The notes under the pieces are model-generated. The model was not told the DNA's origin. It searched no databases and saw only the letters and a list, made by a program, of their open reading frames with translations. A stretch of 64,000 nt of DNA from Sphaerolaimus hirsutus (Eukaryota; Nematoda; Chromadorea; Monhysterida; Sphaerolaimidae), in contig OZ038454.1 of NCBI GenBank assembly GCA_964036195.1, positions 8,742,001 to 8,806,000 on the forward strand. The letters are read 5' to 3'. This document shows positions 22,596-33,738 of this stretch, piece after piece (position 1 is the first letter of the stretch; each line of letters opens with the position of its first letter). A program made the position numbers and the translations under genes.

Positions 22596-25500
22596 ATGGA
22601 TGACGATGATGTAGCTGGTTCATCTAATAGCGATAATCAGGTTTTGGCGAATATTCTGAAAAGTAGATCAGGGAGTGGTATTTTGTTTGGGCGGAAACAT
22701 TTCACAATTTTTAAGCCACAAAGACAATATACTGAAAGGTTCAAGCTAAATTTGAATGCATACAGGGTTTCGTTCCATGATTTGAATGAACACTCAAACA
22801 TTGATGCTGTTTTGAGTGAAGCAATAGACTGTGTATTCAGGTATTTTTGGTTTATGTCATAAACTGTTTTGGTTTTGATGCCATGCTTTTTTTTTTAGAC
22901 ACACTGTTGGGGACCGTCATCCGTCTAGTGTATATGTTGGTGTTTCACTACAGCATCCAAATTTGCCAGAATGTATGTTCCCCTTCTATGTTTACTTTAA
23001 ACATGGTTCCTGTTTGTAAAGAGTGTGTGTTACATTCACACAGCATATTTGGAGCACTTTCGTCTGGGAACTCGATTTAGCTCGGTTGCTTCAGCTCAAG
23101 ATATTGGAAATCTACTAAACTCTCATCAAACTATAAATCTGACTGACGGTTCTATGACACTGGTTGTTAATGTAATTGGTTTGTTAATGTTTCATTATCA
23201 TATAATGTTATGATGTAAGAGTGATAATTGTACTTTTTGATCACACCCAGAACGATAATGGATCCGGTCGATCAACCATCCTGTTCATATGTGGTTCCAG
23301 CCTCTGGTTCATTCAATTTAACCAGATGTTTTAATGATGATGATGATGGGAACGATTCTGATGTGTCGGATATTACAATACCTGAGGATTTGACTGACTT
23401 GAAGAACTATGGCACAGTTGGGAGATTGTGTGGTGGTCGCAGAAGATCCGCATATCAGGATGTGACAACTGCAAGATTACGACAATCAATGATGACAAAC
23501 AAACGTCGAAAACATTGTGAATATGTCGTTGCATCTGAACAAACTTTGATTTATGCCATATGCTTAGCATTAGGTAAAATACGTGCTTATAATCCGGATA
23601 AGGGTAAGGAATCTCGCAACTATTGGCGTCGTGTTAGACGTAATTGTCAAAAAAGTCCATCGGCGGAGCTTGAAAAGTTGGCATCTCAATTGCGTACTGA
23701 AGCCGGTTTGCCACCTGCAAATGTTTTTGTCGGCCTGGATGTTTTAGATATGATTCAAAATGTTCCCATGTTACGTGGTGTTGCAATTAGGGTTTTTCAA
23801 GAGGGTACTAAAGAGCAGGTTTGGCCACCATCTGACTCACACTTGCATACAATGTTAAGCCAACATGTAATCAATTTGTGTTTGTATCACCATGGCGGAA
23901 ACATATTTTTTGCTGTAATATGGGGTTTAGTGACCTTTTTAAGTGCATATGGATATTGTGAGGCATGTAAGGAGGTACAGTTTGGACAGAAAAGGTTTGT
24001 TTGTTTGCTAAGTTTTATTTATTGTTTTCAAGTGACTAATTTAGCATTTCATTTTTAGGCATATATGTCCATTTCGATGTGCCTATTGTGGGATTGTTGC
24101 TCTGACATCAACAAGGAAAATTACAAGTCTACTATGTGATTGTGAGAAAGTCAAAGGGGAAGAGAGGACATGTCCGGATTGTCTAAGAAAGTTTTTCTCC
24201 AACTTTTGCTTTCGGTACGTTTTGGACTGGTTTTTTTGTTGTAAATGATATGATGATATATATGTGACTTTTGGATATAGGCAGCATTTACATACACAAG
24301 GGAGAGGTCGATGGTCTATACCTCGATGCTATGCACAACGATTATGCGCTGGATGTGGACATTATTTTAGTCTCAAAAAGCTAGAGGATGGATCTTTTGT
24401 TAACACTCATCGGTGTTCTGAGGAAAGAACTTTTGGGTGTGGTTACTGTAAAAAGCAGGTGTCTATGAGTGAACCACATCCTGCATGTCATTTGCCTGTT
24501 TTGAAAGCACGCCAAACCGAAAGGTCCAAGAAAATTGTGTTTTTGGACTTGGAAACCAGAATATGTAGCAGTACAAATGTACACAAAGCGAACCTGCTGA
24601 CAACTATAGTGTGAGTTTTTGTTTTTGCTATTGTTTTCTATAATGCTTTAATTTTTCATCGTTGCCGCCACAGTTCATGTTCTCGTTGTTGGAAAAAGGA
24701 CATGTATGCGCCATGTGCCAAATGTGGTGTGGCAAGGGTCTGTGTTTGGGCAGGAGAGAATTGTGTATATGACTTTGTCGAAAGTTTTTTTTGCATTGGT
24801 GAGTTTTTTATAATTTCAGTTTTTCCATGATTCTTAATTTATCACTTGTCGTTTTCAGATAATGCCAATGCAACAATTGTTAGCCACTTTGGTAGCAGGT
24901 TTGACTTTCACTTTCTACTATCTGCGTTGATAGAACAAAACAAAACCCCAGAGACAACCTTTTCACGTGGCAATCGGTTACTATATGTCAAGTTCAAGGG
25001 TGGAATCAAACTGATATGCTGGGCAAACTATATACCTACATCATTGGAAAACCTGTGCAAATCATTCGAGGTTCCAGTGGCAAAATCGTTTTTCTGCTAC
25101 GATATGAATGAGGAATATGTGACAGATGCATACTGTCACTTACGACCCAAGTGGGAGTTTACGGTTTCTGGCAGAGATACAAACGCTTTTGATCTGTACC
25201 ATGCTGAACACTATGACAAAGCCTTTTGTGTTTTTGAAGAGATGTCAGTCTATTGTCAAAGAGATAGCTATGCACTATCATATGCAGCGATGCGTTTTCG
25301 AGAAGAACTAATAAACTTGTTGAAGGTTGATCTTTTTGCAGAAAAAGGTACTTTTACAATATCAGGATTGGCACTACGTGTATTCCAAAGTATGTTTGTT
25401 TGAATTGTTTTTGTCATGACTTTTTCCAGCATATTGTTATTTCACTTTTTAGTTCGATTCTTACAAGAGAATACATTGGCAATTTATCGAGGTGAAGCTC

Positions 25501-27999
25501 TGATGGATCGAAATAGTAGATTTTCAATGGCGTTTTTGACCGCATATAGTAGATATTTTGGTGTTAGTTATTTCATATTTGTTGTTGGTGTTGTTACATG
25601 TATTAATTATAGACCTTTAGGTTCACGTACAACATGCTGGCAACAATCGTGAATATGTTGTTCGTTGTGCCCGGAATCGACAATACAAAGTGGATGGTGC
25701 AGAGTTTGAAGGAGGCTCTAACACGCCATCACGGCTAATTGACATTCATGGATGTTTTTTTCATGCATGTCCAATGTGTACAAATCACTTGAGTGCTGTC
25801 AGGTATGTTGTTTGGTAAAGAAACGGTTGGTTTCATGCCTATATATACTACACATGTTGTTATTCATGCAGACCACTCACATTGCTCGGTGGTAAAACGC
25901 CGTTGCAGGTTCGAGAATATGACTTTTTTCGAGCTAATAACATTGCGAAGGCCGTTCGCCCTTTGCATTACGATGTATATTGGGAACATGAGTGTCGGAA
26001 TGTTTTAAGTTCAAATCGTGTAATGAAACAGTTTTTCACAGAAGCGTTATCAGATAAACCTTTGAGCATCTATGATGCTAACTTTGGTTAGTGTAGAAGT
26101 GGCATTTTTTTGTTGTTTTTTGTTTTGCTCTACTACTGTGTATCATATTGCAGGTGGCAGAATTGACACATTCCAAATTGGCACATATGACAATATGAAT
26201 GTTCAAAAGCCAAATGCAGACTTTTTGGACTTTTGCAGTTTGTATCCTGCAATGTGTTTAACAAAACCAATGGCACAAGGTCCTGGAGAAATTGTTACAG
26301 AAGGGGGGATTTCTGGAGACTTGAATGAATGGGTTCTGGTACGTTTTTCATGTTTTTCTGTTTTCATCATGTTGTTATGTTTTCAATATATCGCAGAGTC
26401 ATTTTGGTGTTGTCAAAGCATGGGTGCATTATACAAAGGCGGATATATTTGTTCCACCATTACCTTTCCGAGCCAAACTACCAGGAGGTGATGAGAAGAT
26501 TTTCTACAGTACATGTGCAGCATGCTGCATTGAGCAGAATGTAAATGTGTGCACACATACATTTCAAGAACAGATTTTTCGTGGAACATGGACAACGGTT
26601 TGTTGTTGTTGTTGCATACAGGTTTTTTCAGGAATTTGAAGTTTGCCCTTTTCAGGTTGAATTGTGTGCGGCAATCAGGAATACAGGACTGAAGATTGTG
26701 CGGATTGTTTCAGCTCATGTTTATGAGTCGCGTGTATGGTCAAGAGATGCTGGGGTTTATTCAGGGCTAATAAGCGCGTTCATGTTGGCATTCTATAAGA
26801 TAAAATGCCAAGCAAGCGGTTCGTTTTTTATTTTTATTCATGTAGGAATGATAAATAAATGTATTTGCTTTAGATTTACCGCCGGACAAGAGTGCAGAAG
26901 AATATTCAGCAGAAATTTTCGAGAGATTTGGCATTTACATTGCACCAACATCGTTTGCTCCAAATCCAGTGAAACGTTCTGTTGCCAAATTGATGATCAA
27001 TTCACTCATTGGAAAGTTTGCCCAGAAGAAATCCGGTTCACAGACAGAGTTTTTCAAAGATCATGGAAGCTTGTTAAAGGTTCTTGAAAATCCAAACTTG
27101 AATGTGCACTGGTTACAGGTTTACACTTGTGTTTATATATAGCACCATGTAAATTGTTGTACATTTCCCGCCCTCTCTTTCAGCACTTTGGTTCAGCGGA
27201 TGCATCAAAACTAGGACTAGAGTCTTCTGTAATGGTGCAGCATTCTATATCACAGGACTCAAGTTTGGCACATGTAGGTCCAAACAATGCGTTTAGTGTT
27301 CCAATAATCACTACAATGGTGACTGGCTATGCAAGAGTGGAGTTATATGAGGCTATGATTAGAATTCCAGAAGAATCATTGTTGTATACAGACACGTTTG
27401 TTATTATCCTTTTACCATGTGTTTATTTACATTAATATTGTACCATTGTTCTTGGTGTCGCAGGGATTCAATAATGGCTTTGGATGGGTCGAATTTGCAG
27501 TCGTTATGTGGGCATCATCTTGGACAGTTGACACCAGTGCTGAAGGATCGATTCAAATTGGAGCATATTTGCATTGTGGGGGTTTGTTTATATATGTGTA
27601 TAATTGATGAAAATTGTGTTTAATGTTATAACCTCATTGCAGCCTAAACAATATGCCTACACTGCAAAAAACCCTGACACTGGAGAAACATATAAGACTG
27701 TACGACTGCGAGGCTTTGCAACTGCTGCGGAAACCGATCAACAAGGACAGAGTGATAGAAAACCAACTGTCTCCTATGATAATATGTGTGATGCTGTCCG
27801 ATCTCTTTTAGAGCAAACCGAGTTGAAAAAATTAGGATTGAATGAACTCAACTTTTTGTTGAGTAAAGATTTTCGTATATCTGTTGATGGGCGGAAAAAG
27901 TATTATAAGCCTGTTTCAAATAAGCGTTTTTTTGTCCCGCCTGGTGTTGGAGGTGCTACGGCTATTCGAACTTTTCCATATGGATACAATCGCATTTAG
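22596..27999 (+). CDS. protein-primed family B DNA polymerase, 18 exons
   Basis: This replicates the element from a protein bound to each end. The exon model is 22596-22840, 22899-23005, 23044-23178, 23301-23994, 24059-24214, 24281-24610, 24674-24798, 24859-25389, 25453-25562, 25621-25802, 25872-26086, 26154-26338, 26397-26597, 26656-26818, 26874-27118, 27184-27395, 27464-27581, 27643-27999, about 1,436 codons; the 23179-23300 intron is the least certain. The middle has the Cys/His-rich region of Polinton polymerases (24059-24500). Proofreading motifs follow: FLDLET, HFGSRFDFHF and YCQRDSY. Polymerase motifs are DFCSLYP (motif A), KLMINSLIGKF (motif B) and the YTD and DSI halves of motif C, which an intron (27396-27463) splits. 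The C terminus ends in the usual TFPYGY-type tail. A poly(A) signal lies at 28046. All catalytic residues are present. Confidence 0.95.
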
Positions 28000-28073
28000 A
28001 CTATTGCTGTTATTATTATTATTATATTGTGTTATTAATGTGAAAAATAAAATCGCAGACTCTAATACTAAAT

Positions 28074-28074
<1 letters not shown>

Positions 28075-28106
<32 letters not shown>
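28075..28106. repeat. ACT trinucleotide microsatellite
   Basis: About ten ACT units lie between the polymerase poly(A) signal and the next start codon. Confidence 0.85.
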
Positions 28107-28129
28107 GGTAATATTCATGGTGCAGTAAC

Positions 28130-30521
28130 ATGATAATTGATTCACTGCGGTCGTCGTCGTCGGTCATCAATTTCGAACTGGATTCTGTTCGTGTGATTGC
28201 TGAAACAGAATATCAGTGTCTAACAGACAGTCAGAGACTATTGGAACGATTGAAAAGTGAGTTTTATTTACATTTCGTTTTGATTATGCTTCTTGTCCAA
28301 TGTCATTTTTCCCCCTTGCAGAATGTCCGATAATATCCCAAACACTGGCAACAATGTCAGTGGCAGAATGTCAGGCCAGACAGATAAGCATGGCAGAGAG
28401 TTCCATGTTTTATCAGCCACAAATGTTGCAGCAGCAGACTCAAGCACAGCCCATGGGAGAGATGATGGTGTTTCCAAACCCGCCACCAGCATTGCCACCA
28501 AGCCATATGGCGTTTCAGCAGCCGCAGCCACAAAGAGAAGTGCCACAGATACAAAGGTCAAACCCCCTGCCAGAGGTGGAAAATCTGGAGGCGGTATTGG
28601 AAGAGTGCAGCAAAACAGCAGTGGACCCAGTACAGATGGCCCTCCAGGTCGGACATGCTGTTTTTTGTTTTTATAACTTTGTAAAAATAATCATAATGTA
28701 CAAACGCAGAGTACCTCAACAGAAACGAGGCCGATGCCATTCGCAACAGAAACGTTGTCAGAGGGTTGGGAGGAGATGGTGTCGCGCATGCAAACGTCGT
28801 CGCCGCCGCCCCCCCCCGCCCAAGTCATTGGACCAAATGTCATCAGCACACAGTCACAATCCACACACAGCACACACGCAAAGCGAGCTCTCTTCCCCAG
28901 TAGTGTCAACAGTGACGACTATTGTGCAGACGAAAATACGAGATCTCAAGTGCCTGAAAGGATACCCCCAACAACACTGCAAATGGATACAGGATCCGCA
29001 AGGGGCAGACGTCGAAGGGTCTCTGGAAAAGTGCTCCCTGGACAACCAACAGAAACCGCCGCCGCCGCCGAAGAAATCGACAACGAGGAAAAAGACAAAT
29101 CATGTGAAATCATCCACGACAGCGGGGGGGATGACACCAGTGAGCATGAATTTGAGTATATTGGGAGTGATTTGCAAATGTTAAAGAGAGCAAAACCACG
29201 CCGCCTTGAAGCAGACATCGCTGGGCTATCACATGGTGTTACGCGATCCGACCAGCAGCAGCAACAACAACAGGAAGAAAAAAACCCAAAAGGACGAGAT
29301 GGTGGCTCCAGAAAGCGTCCAAGTGGAGAAGGTGGTGGAAACATGAGCAAAAAGAGTGCCAAAAGTTGGCGATTTGTTGAGAATTCCTTTTTTGCAGAGT
29401 GTCAGAAAATTGTACATCTTACAGACGAGGATGATATGGACGAGAATGATGAAAACGAGGACGACGACGACATGTTTCTCGAGGCTCTGGAAAGGTCTAC
29501 AATGGAGCAGCAGCAGAAGAAAAGAAACAGTGCAGACAAAGGGGTAGAAGAAGTGAAAAAAACGGCTGATGGAAGAAAGTACATTGGATTGACCGAGTTT
29601 GAACGTGGCATTCAACATGTGGATCAACATGGACGCAGCTCAATCCTTTCCCGTTTGTTGTCATTGTGCTATGTTTTTATTATTATATGTTGTGGTGGGG
29701 TATTATATTACAACACAGGTGGCAATCCCGCACTGTTTGATCAACCGTTTGTGAAGAAGGATGTACTCGATGCACCGCCGTTCCCCTTTCGCCCTCCAAA
29801 CACTGTGGTGTTTTGGATGTGCAGAACCTGCCGGGATATTTCACAACGTGCACGCGGGAAACGGTTTGCGAACGACCGCACAACCTTCATAATCGACATG
29901 TGCAAGGTTGTGTTTTGTTTTTTTGTTTGTCAACAACAGTGTTCAATATCATAGTAATGTGTGTGTACACAGCCATGCCGGACATTGAACTGCGAGGCAT
30001 ATGATCTGTTTCAAGGGGACAGTACAGAACGGGAGTTTGACACCTTGGACAAGTCGGAGATTGATGAGCGACACAAAAAGTACCCATATCCGATGCAGTA
30101 TACTCAACTGGTGGGGCCGCCGTTCTGTCTGACACGTACAGAGGCAATTGTTCTGCTAATGTGTGAATATTGCAGGTGTGTTTTTCATGTTGTTGTTATT
30201 CAAACGACACTTGCACATTTGTTTTTGTTTCAGGGCGGTGACATCTTTCCGAGAGTGCATGCGCGATGTGAATGGGAGATGTCGGGTATGTTTCTTGTTT
30301 TTCATGTTTTTCTTTTTGTTCACATGTGCTGCTCATTTTTTCAGCTGACCATTGACATGTGCCAAAAGTGTGTCACTGCCAATTACGAAATGTCAATGTC
30401 GACCTATCCAACCCAAGCTGAACTCGATCGTCAAAAGGGCCGCAGGGACTATTTTGCAGGAATGTATGATGGACATGGTAGCAAGGTCGTGCGTACCGCC
30501 GGAAAATGCATTCGCGATTAA
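28130..30521 (+). CDS. unknown 671-residue Cys-rich protein, 7 exons
   Basis: Exons 28130-28256, 28322-28647, 28710-29652, 29719-29906, 29973-30175, 30234-30285 and 30345-30521 join in frame. The N-terminal two thirds is low-complexity: Gln/Pro-rich, then acidic (about residues 330-390). The C-terminal third holds at least four CxxC knuckles (MCRTC, MCKPC, MCEYC, MCQKC), three of them at or near exon joins, suggesting a zinc-binding module. The intron 29653-29718 is a multiple of three; if retained it would add a hydrophobic stretch resembling a membrane segment. A poly(A) signal lies at 30609. The family was not recognised. Position right after the polymerase and the zinc knuckles suggest a nucleic-acid or regulatory role, but that is inference. 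Confidence 0.7.
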
Positions 30522-30804
30522 TGATCATGTCACTTTTGTATTTTAGGCTTTTTCTGTTTTTGTTGTGGACCGTAAACTTTTTGTAATTGTTTGATTGTGG
30601 TGTGATCAAATAAAGGTTAACGCTTGACTTTTAGTATACTACTATTACTATAAGAAGAAGAAGAAGAGGTAAAGATGCAGAGACTTCACAGTTCCTATCC
30701 AATGTTAATTTTTGGAAGCTCAGATGCCTTTGAAATTAATACAAATAATTGCCATTTTAATGCACAAAACATATATACATGGTATATATGGATTATGTCA
30801 TTAA

Positions 30805-32013
30805 AAAGTATGTGTTTATTTGTATAAATTTCCCCCATGCTCTGGAAAAACAACACTGTTGATTGAACTAATTAAAAATAGACAACACATTTATGACCAT
30901 CCACCCGATCATTGTCTATTCTTGTTCAGCTATTGGCAGGAAAAGTATTTAGCACTAAAAACATATGCCGAGTTTGGCAGAACAGAAGATTTTTGTGACT
31001 CGTGGCGAACAATTGTGAAATATAAAGAGGAACTCGACGAGCGTTCAAACACAAAGGATTCACACTTGCTACTGGTTTTTGATGATTTATCAGCCAGTGT
31101 TTCATCGGCTATTGTTGATGTTGACGATAAAAGTGGAGAAGGTGTGAGCAAAAACAGTCGTTCAACAATAGGTGCTAATCCCACACGATTACTTCGAGAT
31201 CTCGCACAGGGAGCGGCCAGACATCATAACATTACGCTTGTAGCAACACTACAAAGTCTATTTGACACACAGGTATTATATGTTTTGAAAGTTTCTTCAT
31301 ATATGCATACATGTATGTATTCAAGCTTCACACCACCACCACCATTGCAGAATCTGAAACAAACACGCAGTTCGAGCGTTTATTTTGTACTATTCAGTTT
31401 CCCATCGGATGCATTAACTACAAAATCGTTTGCTCAACGTTGGCAAGACCCTGCACTATTTATTGGTGCATATAAACAAGCGATTGCAGACAAGAACTTT
31501 GGACATTTGTTTGCAAATTCTGATCCCTCAATTCCCGATGAACTAAGACTATCAAATTCAGTTTTCCCCTGGGACAAAGATCGTGTTTTTTATCAGTGGG
31601 AAAAGTTATCTAGTGATATTGATCATCAAGGTATTGACAATCGTAAAGTAGCAGCAACAACAGATAAGGCGTCATCAGGAGAAAAAGGCACCTTGAGGTT
31701 TGCGCCACTGTCACGACACGCACAACGACTGGGTCGAAAAGTTGTTGCTGTGCCAGCTGATATAGCAATAGAGCGTGTATGTGATTCAGACGAATCATTT
31801 CGAAAAGAGCTTTGTGCAGCTGGAGGTCCACTAAAAGCAAAGTGGTCAAGCTTGAATCGCCGTCACACTAGTGGTAGTAGCAGTAATAAAAAACAGACTG
31901 CAGAGAAGGAAAATCAACAGAATGACAGATGGACCTTCCAATCCCAACCGCCATATACAACAACAGCTTTCGGAGCTGCAAAGCAAGCCGCCGCAGGTAT
32001 CTCAACAACATAA
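30805..32013 (+). CDS. FtsK/HerA-type genome-packaging ATPase
   Basis: This would pump the element's DNA into capsids. Walker A is FPPCSGKTT at about 30829-30858, lacking the usual leading Gly/Ala. Walker B is LLLVFDDL at about 31066-31090. The sensor/arginine-finger region (LQSLFDTQ joined to LKQTRSS) is brought together by removal of the intron 31273-31350 (78 bases), and matches the QNLF...R pattern of Polinton ATPases. The tail after about 31620 is Ser/Gln-rich. The start is unresolved: a stop precedes 30805 and there is no ATG before Walker A. An upstream ATG frame at 30675 is out of phase, so a 5' exon or a frameshift is possible. Its end overlaps the next gene by 92 bases. Confidence 0.85.
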   Translation, partial: KVCVYLYKFPPCSGKTTLLIELIKNRQHIYDHPPDHCLFLFSYWQEKYLALKTYAEFGRTEDFCDSWRTIVKYKEELDERSNTKDSHLLLVFDDLSASVSSAIVDVDDKSGEGVSKNSRSTIGANPTRLLRDLAQGAARHHNITLVATLQSLFDTQVLYVLKVSSYMHTCMYSSFTPPPPLQNLKQTRSSSVYFVLFSFPSDALTTKSFAQRWQDPALFIGAYKQAIADKNFGHLFANSDPSIPDELRLSNSVFPWDKDRVFYQWEKLSSDIDHQGIDNRKVAATTDKASSGEKGTLRFAPLSRHAQRLGRKVVAVPADIAIERVCDSDESFRKELCAAGGPLKAKWSSLNRRHTSGSSSNKKQTAEKENQQNDRWTFQSQPPYTTTAFGAAKQAAAGISTT

Positions 32014-32413
32014 AGCACCGCCACAACAAGCAACAACTGGTGGTGCTGTTAAACGTCGAAAAAGTACAAGTCGACTTGTGCGCAATTGGCTAATTTTGGA
32101 AAGGCTGGCAAAAGTATCTTCAGTGAAGGAACGTCGCAACATTATAAACTCTGTTTCCGAGGACACGCTACGATGTCTACAGGATGTCATTGCAAACCTA
32201 ATGTCTGGTGTGATATATGTGAATAAAAAACGTAAACGTGTGTTAAAGCGATACAAGCATAAGTTTATGTCTGTTTTGTCTGGTAACATGCAAGAGAATT
32301 CTCTTCGACGTGCCCTTTTATCATTGTGTAATGGTCAGGCACTTAACATTCTTTTAAGCTTTTTCATGTCGAATTATTCTCCCCCAAATTCTGGTGGTGG
32401 CATTAAAAAGTGA
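31922..32413 (+). CDS. small basic protein of the type common in Polintons
   Basis: 163 residues from ATG 31922. The N-terminal 45 residues are Gln/Pro-rich. The rest has the look of a short helical, Lys/Arg-rich protein found beside the ATPase or capsid genes in many Polinton and adintovirus-like elements: a run like NWLILERLAKVSS, then a conserved core around NLMSGVIYVNKKRKRVLKRY, then a hydrophobic C terminus. Its role is not established; a DNA-condensing core or virion protein is plausible. It overlaps the ATPase end by 92 bases in another frame. A poly(A) signal lies at 32442. Confidence 0.65.
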   Translation: MTDGPSNPNRHIQQQLSELQSKPPQVSQQHKAPPQQATTGGAVKRRKSTSRLVRNWLILERLAKVSSVKERRNIINSVSEDTLRCLQDVIANLMSGVIYVNKKRKRVLKRYKHKFMSVLSGNMQENSLRRALLSLCNGQALNILLSFFMSNYSPPNSGGGIKK

Positions 32414-32524
32414 TTTTCTTTTCAGTTTTCTATACTTATTGAATAAATACTATATACTTGTTGTTGTTGTTGTTTTTGTATTCACTTGCTGCTAATAATA
32501 ATAATAATAATAATAAAGAGGATT

Positions 32525-33727
32525 ATGGCTTGGCTCGAATTTAAACAGAAAGGACATAGACATGGTGTTGCTGAAGATCCTATAAAGAAAGCACGAATTG
32601 TAGGAGCAAACGACTCTAATCTATATGCACAGACAGTGGACGATAATGAACGACTAGCTAATTTTTTACATGGTGCTGCACGTAAAGTACGAGGACAACA
32701 TTTGAAAGAGCTGCGACGTGGCAACAATGTGGTTGATCCAAAAATCCCTGCAATACCTCCAGAAGCTGTTCTAGAAGAAGCACATAAACTACAACAGAAT
32801 ATAACACATAAAAGTAAAGGTGCACCTGTACCATACTCTAAAAACGCTGTCCCATTACCATATTCGGCTTCTCTTATACGTGCAAGTTTTGCACCAGAGC
32901 ATAGAGCAAAAGTGGATAAGGTTCTTAATGCATTGGAGCCTATTGCATCCGATGTTTTGGATCCATTGGGGCATTTGAAAATACCCGGAGAAGAGCAACC
33001 TGGAGCTGATGTGTTTGATTATTTACATCATGGAATTGTTGGACCTGAACCTGGTACAAGTTCTGCCCCACCAGAAGGTTCAAGCTATTTCTACAACAAA
33101 GTTATGGATAGCTATGAGAAACAGCAACAACAACAAAAAGTACAGGGGCAGAAAAGTGGAGATGTAAGTGCTAAAATACAAACAGAGGTTCAACAAATGC
33201 CACAGACTGGAGGAGTGACAACAAAACAAGAAACCGATCGAGTCGAATCTAGTGATGGTGAAGGCTATGATCGAAACTTGGAGGCAGAAAAGGCCGATTC
33301 AGATGTTGTTGAAGACGACAGTGTTATAATTGAAGACGATACTGATCAGGACGAGCAACAAGAGGATTTTAAAAGTGCTCCTACAGAGTTTGGAACCCCA
33401 TTAGAAGAGATTCCAAAAAGAGGCGGCGGCGAATCAACCCGACAAAGTATAACACCGAAACCACCTAGAGAAATTCTCAAGCGTGGTCGTGGCCGACCTC
33501 GTGGTGCTGTCAGTTCTCGTGGGGGGGCCAGTAGTACACAGCCCGAAGTACCTAAGAGAGAGGTTGCGAAACGATCTGCTGCGATTGTAGCTAGTACAGC
33601 ATTACGGGAACAAACAACCTCTGAAGACGACGAGGACGAACCTCACCATCGTGTGCCTAGAGGTAGAAAGGTACCTCGACAACAGGTGCCTAAACACTAT
33701 AGTGAAATAACAAAAAAATCACATTAA
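32525..33727 (+). CDS. unknown 400-residue AT-hook protein
   Basis: It starts at ATG 32525 just after a TAA microsatellite and has no intron. The first 180 residues are a folded-looking basic/neutral domain I do not recognise. This is followed by a Gln- and acidic-rich linker, then a Lys/Arg/Pro tail with a canonical AT-hook core (GRGRPRG, about 33487-33507). AT-hooks bind the minor groove of AT-rich DNA, so a chromatin-like or packaging role in the virion or at the terminal repeats is likely but unproven. Confidence 0.65.
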   Translation: MAWLEFKQKGHRHGVAEDPIKKARIVGANDSNLYAQTVDDNERLANFLHGAARKVRGQHLKELRRGNNVVDPKIPAIPPEAVLEEAHKLQQNITHKSKGAPVPYSKNAVPLPYSASLIRASFAPEHRAKVDKVLNALEPIASDVLDPLGHLKIPGEEQPGADVFDYLHHGIVGPEPGTSSAPPEGSSYFYNKVMDSYEKQQQQQKVQGQKSGDVSAKIQTEVQQMPQTGGVTTKQETDRVESSDGEGYDRNLEAEKADSDVVEDDSVIIEDDTDQDEQQEDFKSAPTEFGTPLEEIPKRGGGESTRQSITPKPPREILKRGRGRPRGAVSSRGGASSTQPEVPKREVAKRSAAIVASTALREQTTSEDDEDEPHHRVPRGRKVPRQQVPKHYSEITKKSH

Positions 33728-33738
33728 TCTCTATCGTG

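Noticed and set aside
28734-29954. 406-codon frame read through into a hydrophobic segment as a membrane protein
   Set aside because: The hydrophobic part coincides with a GTTTGTT...CACAG intron of the kind seen in neighbouring genes. Retention remains possible but is not the preferred model.
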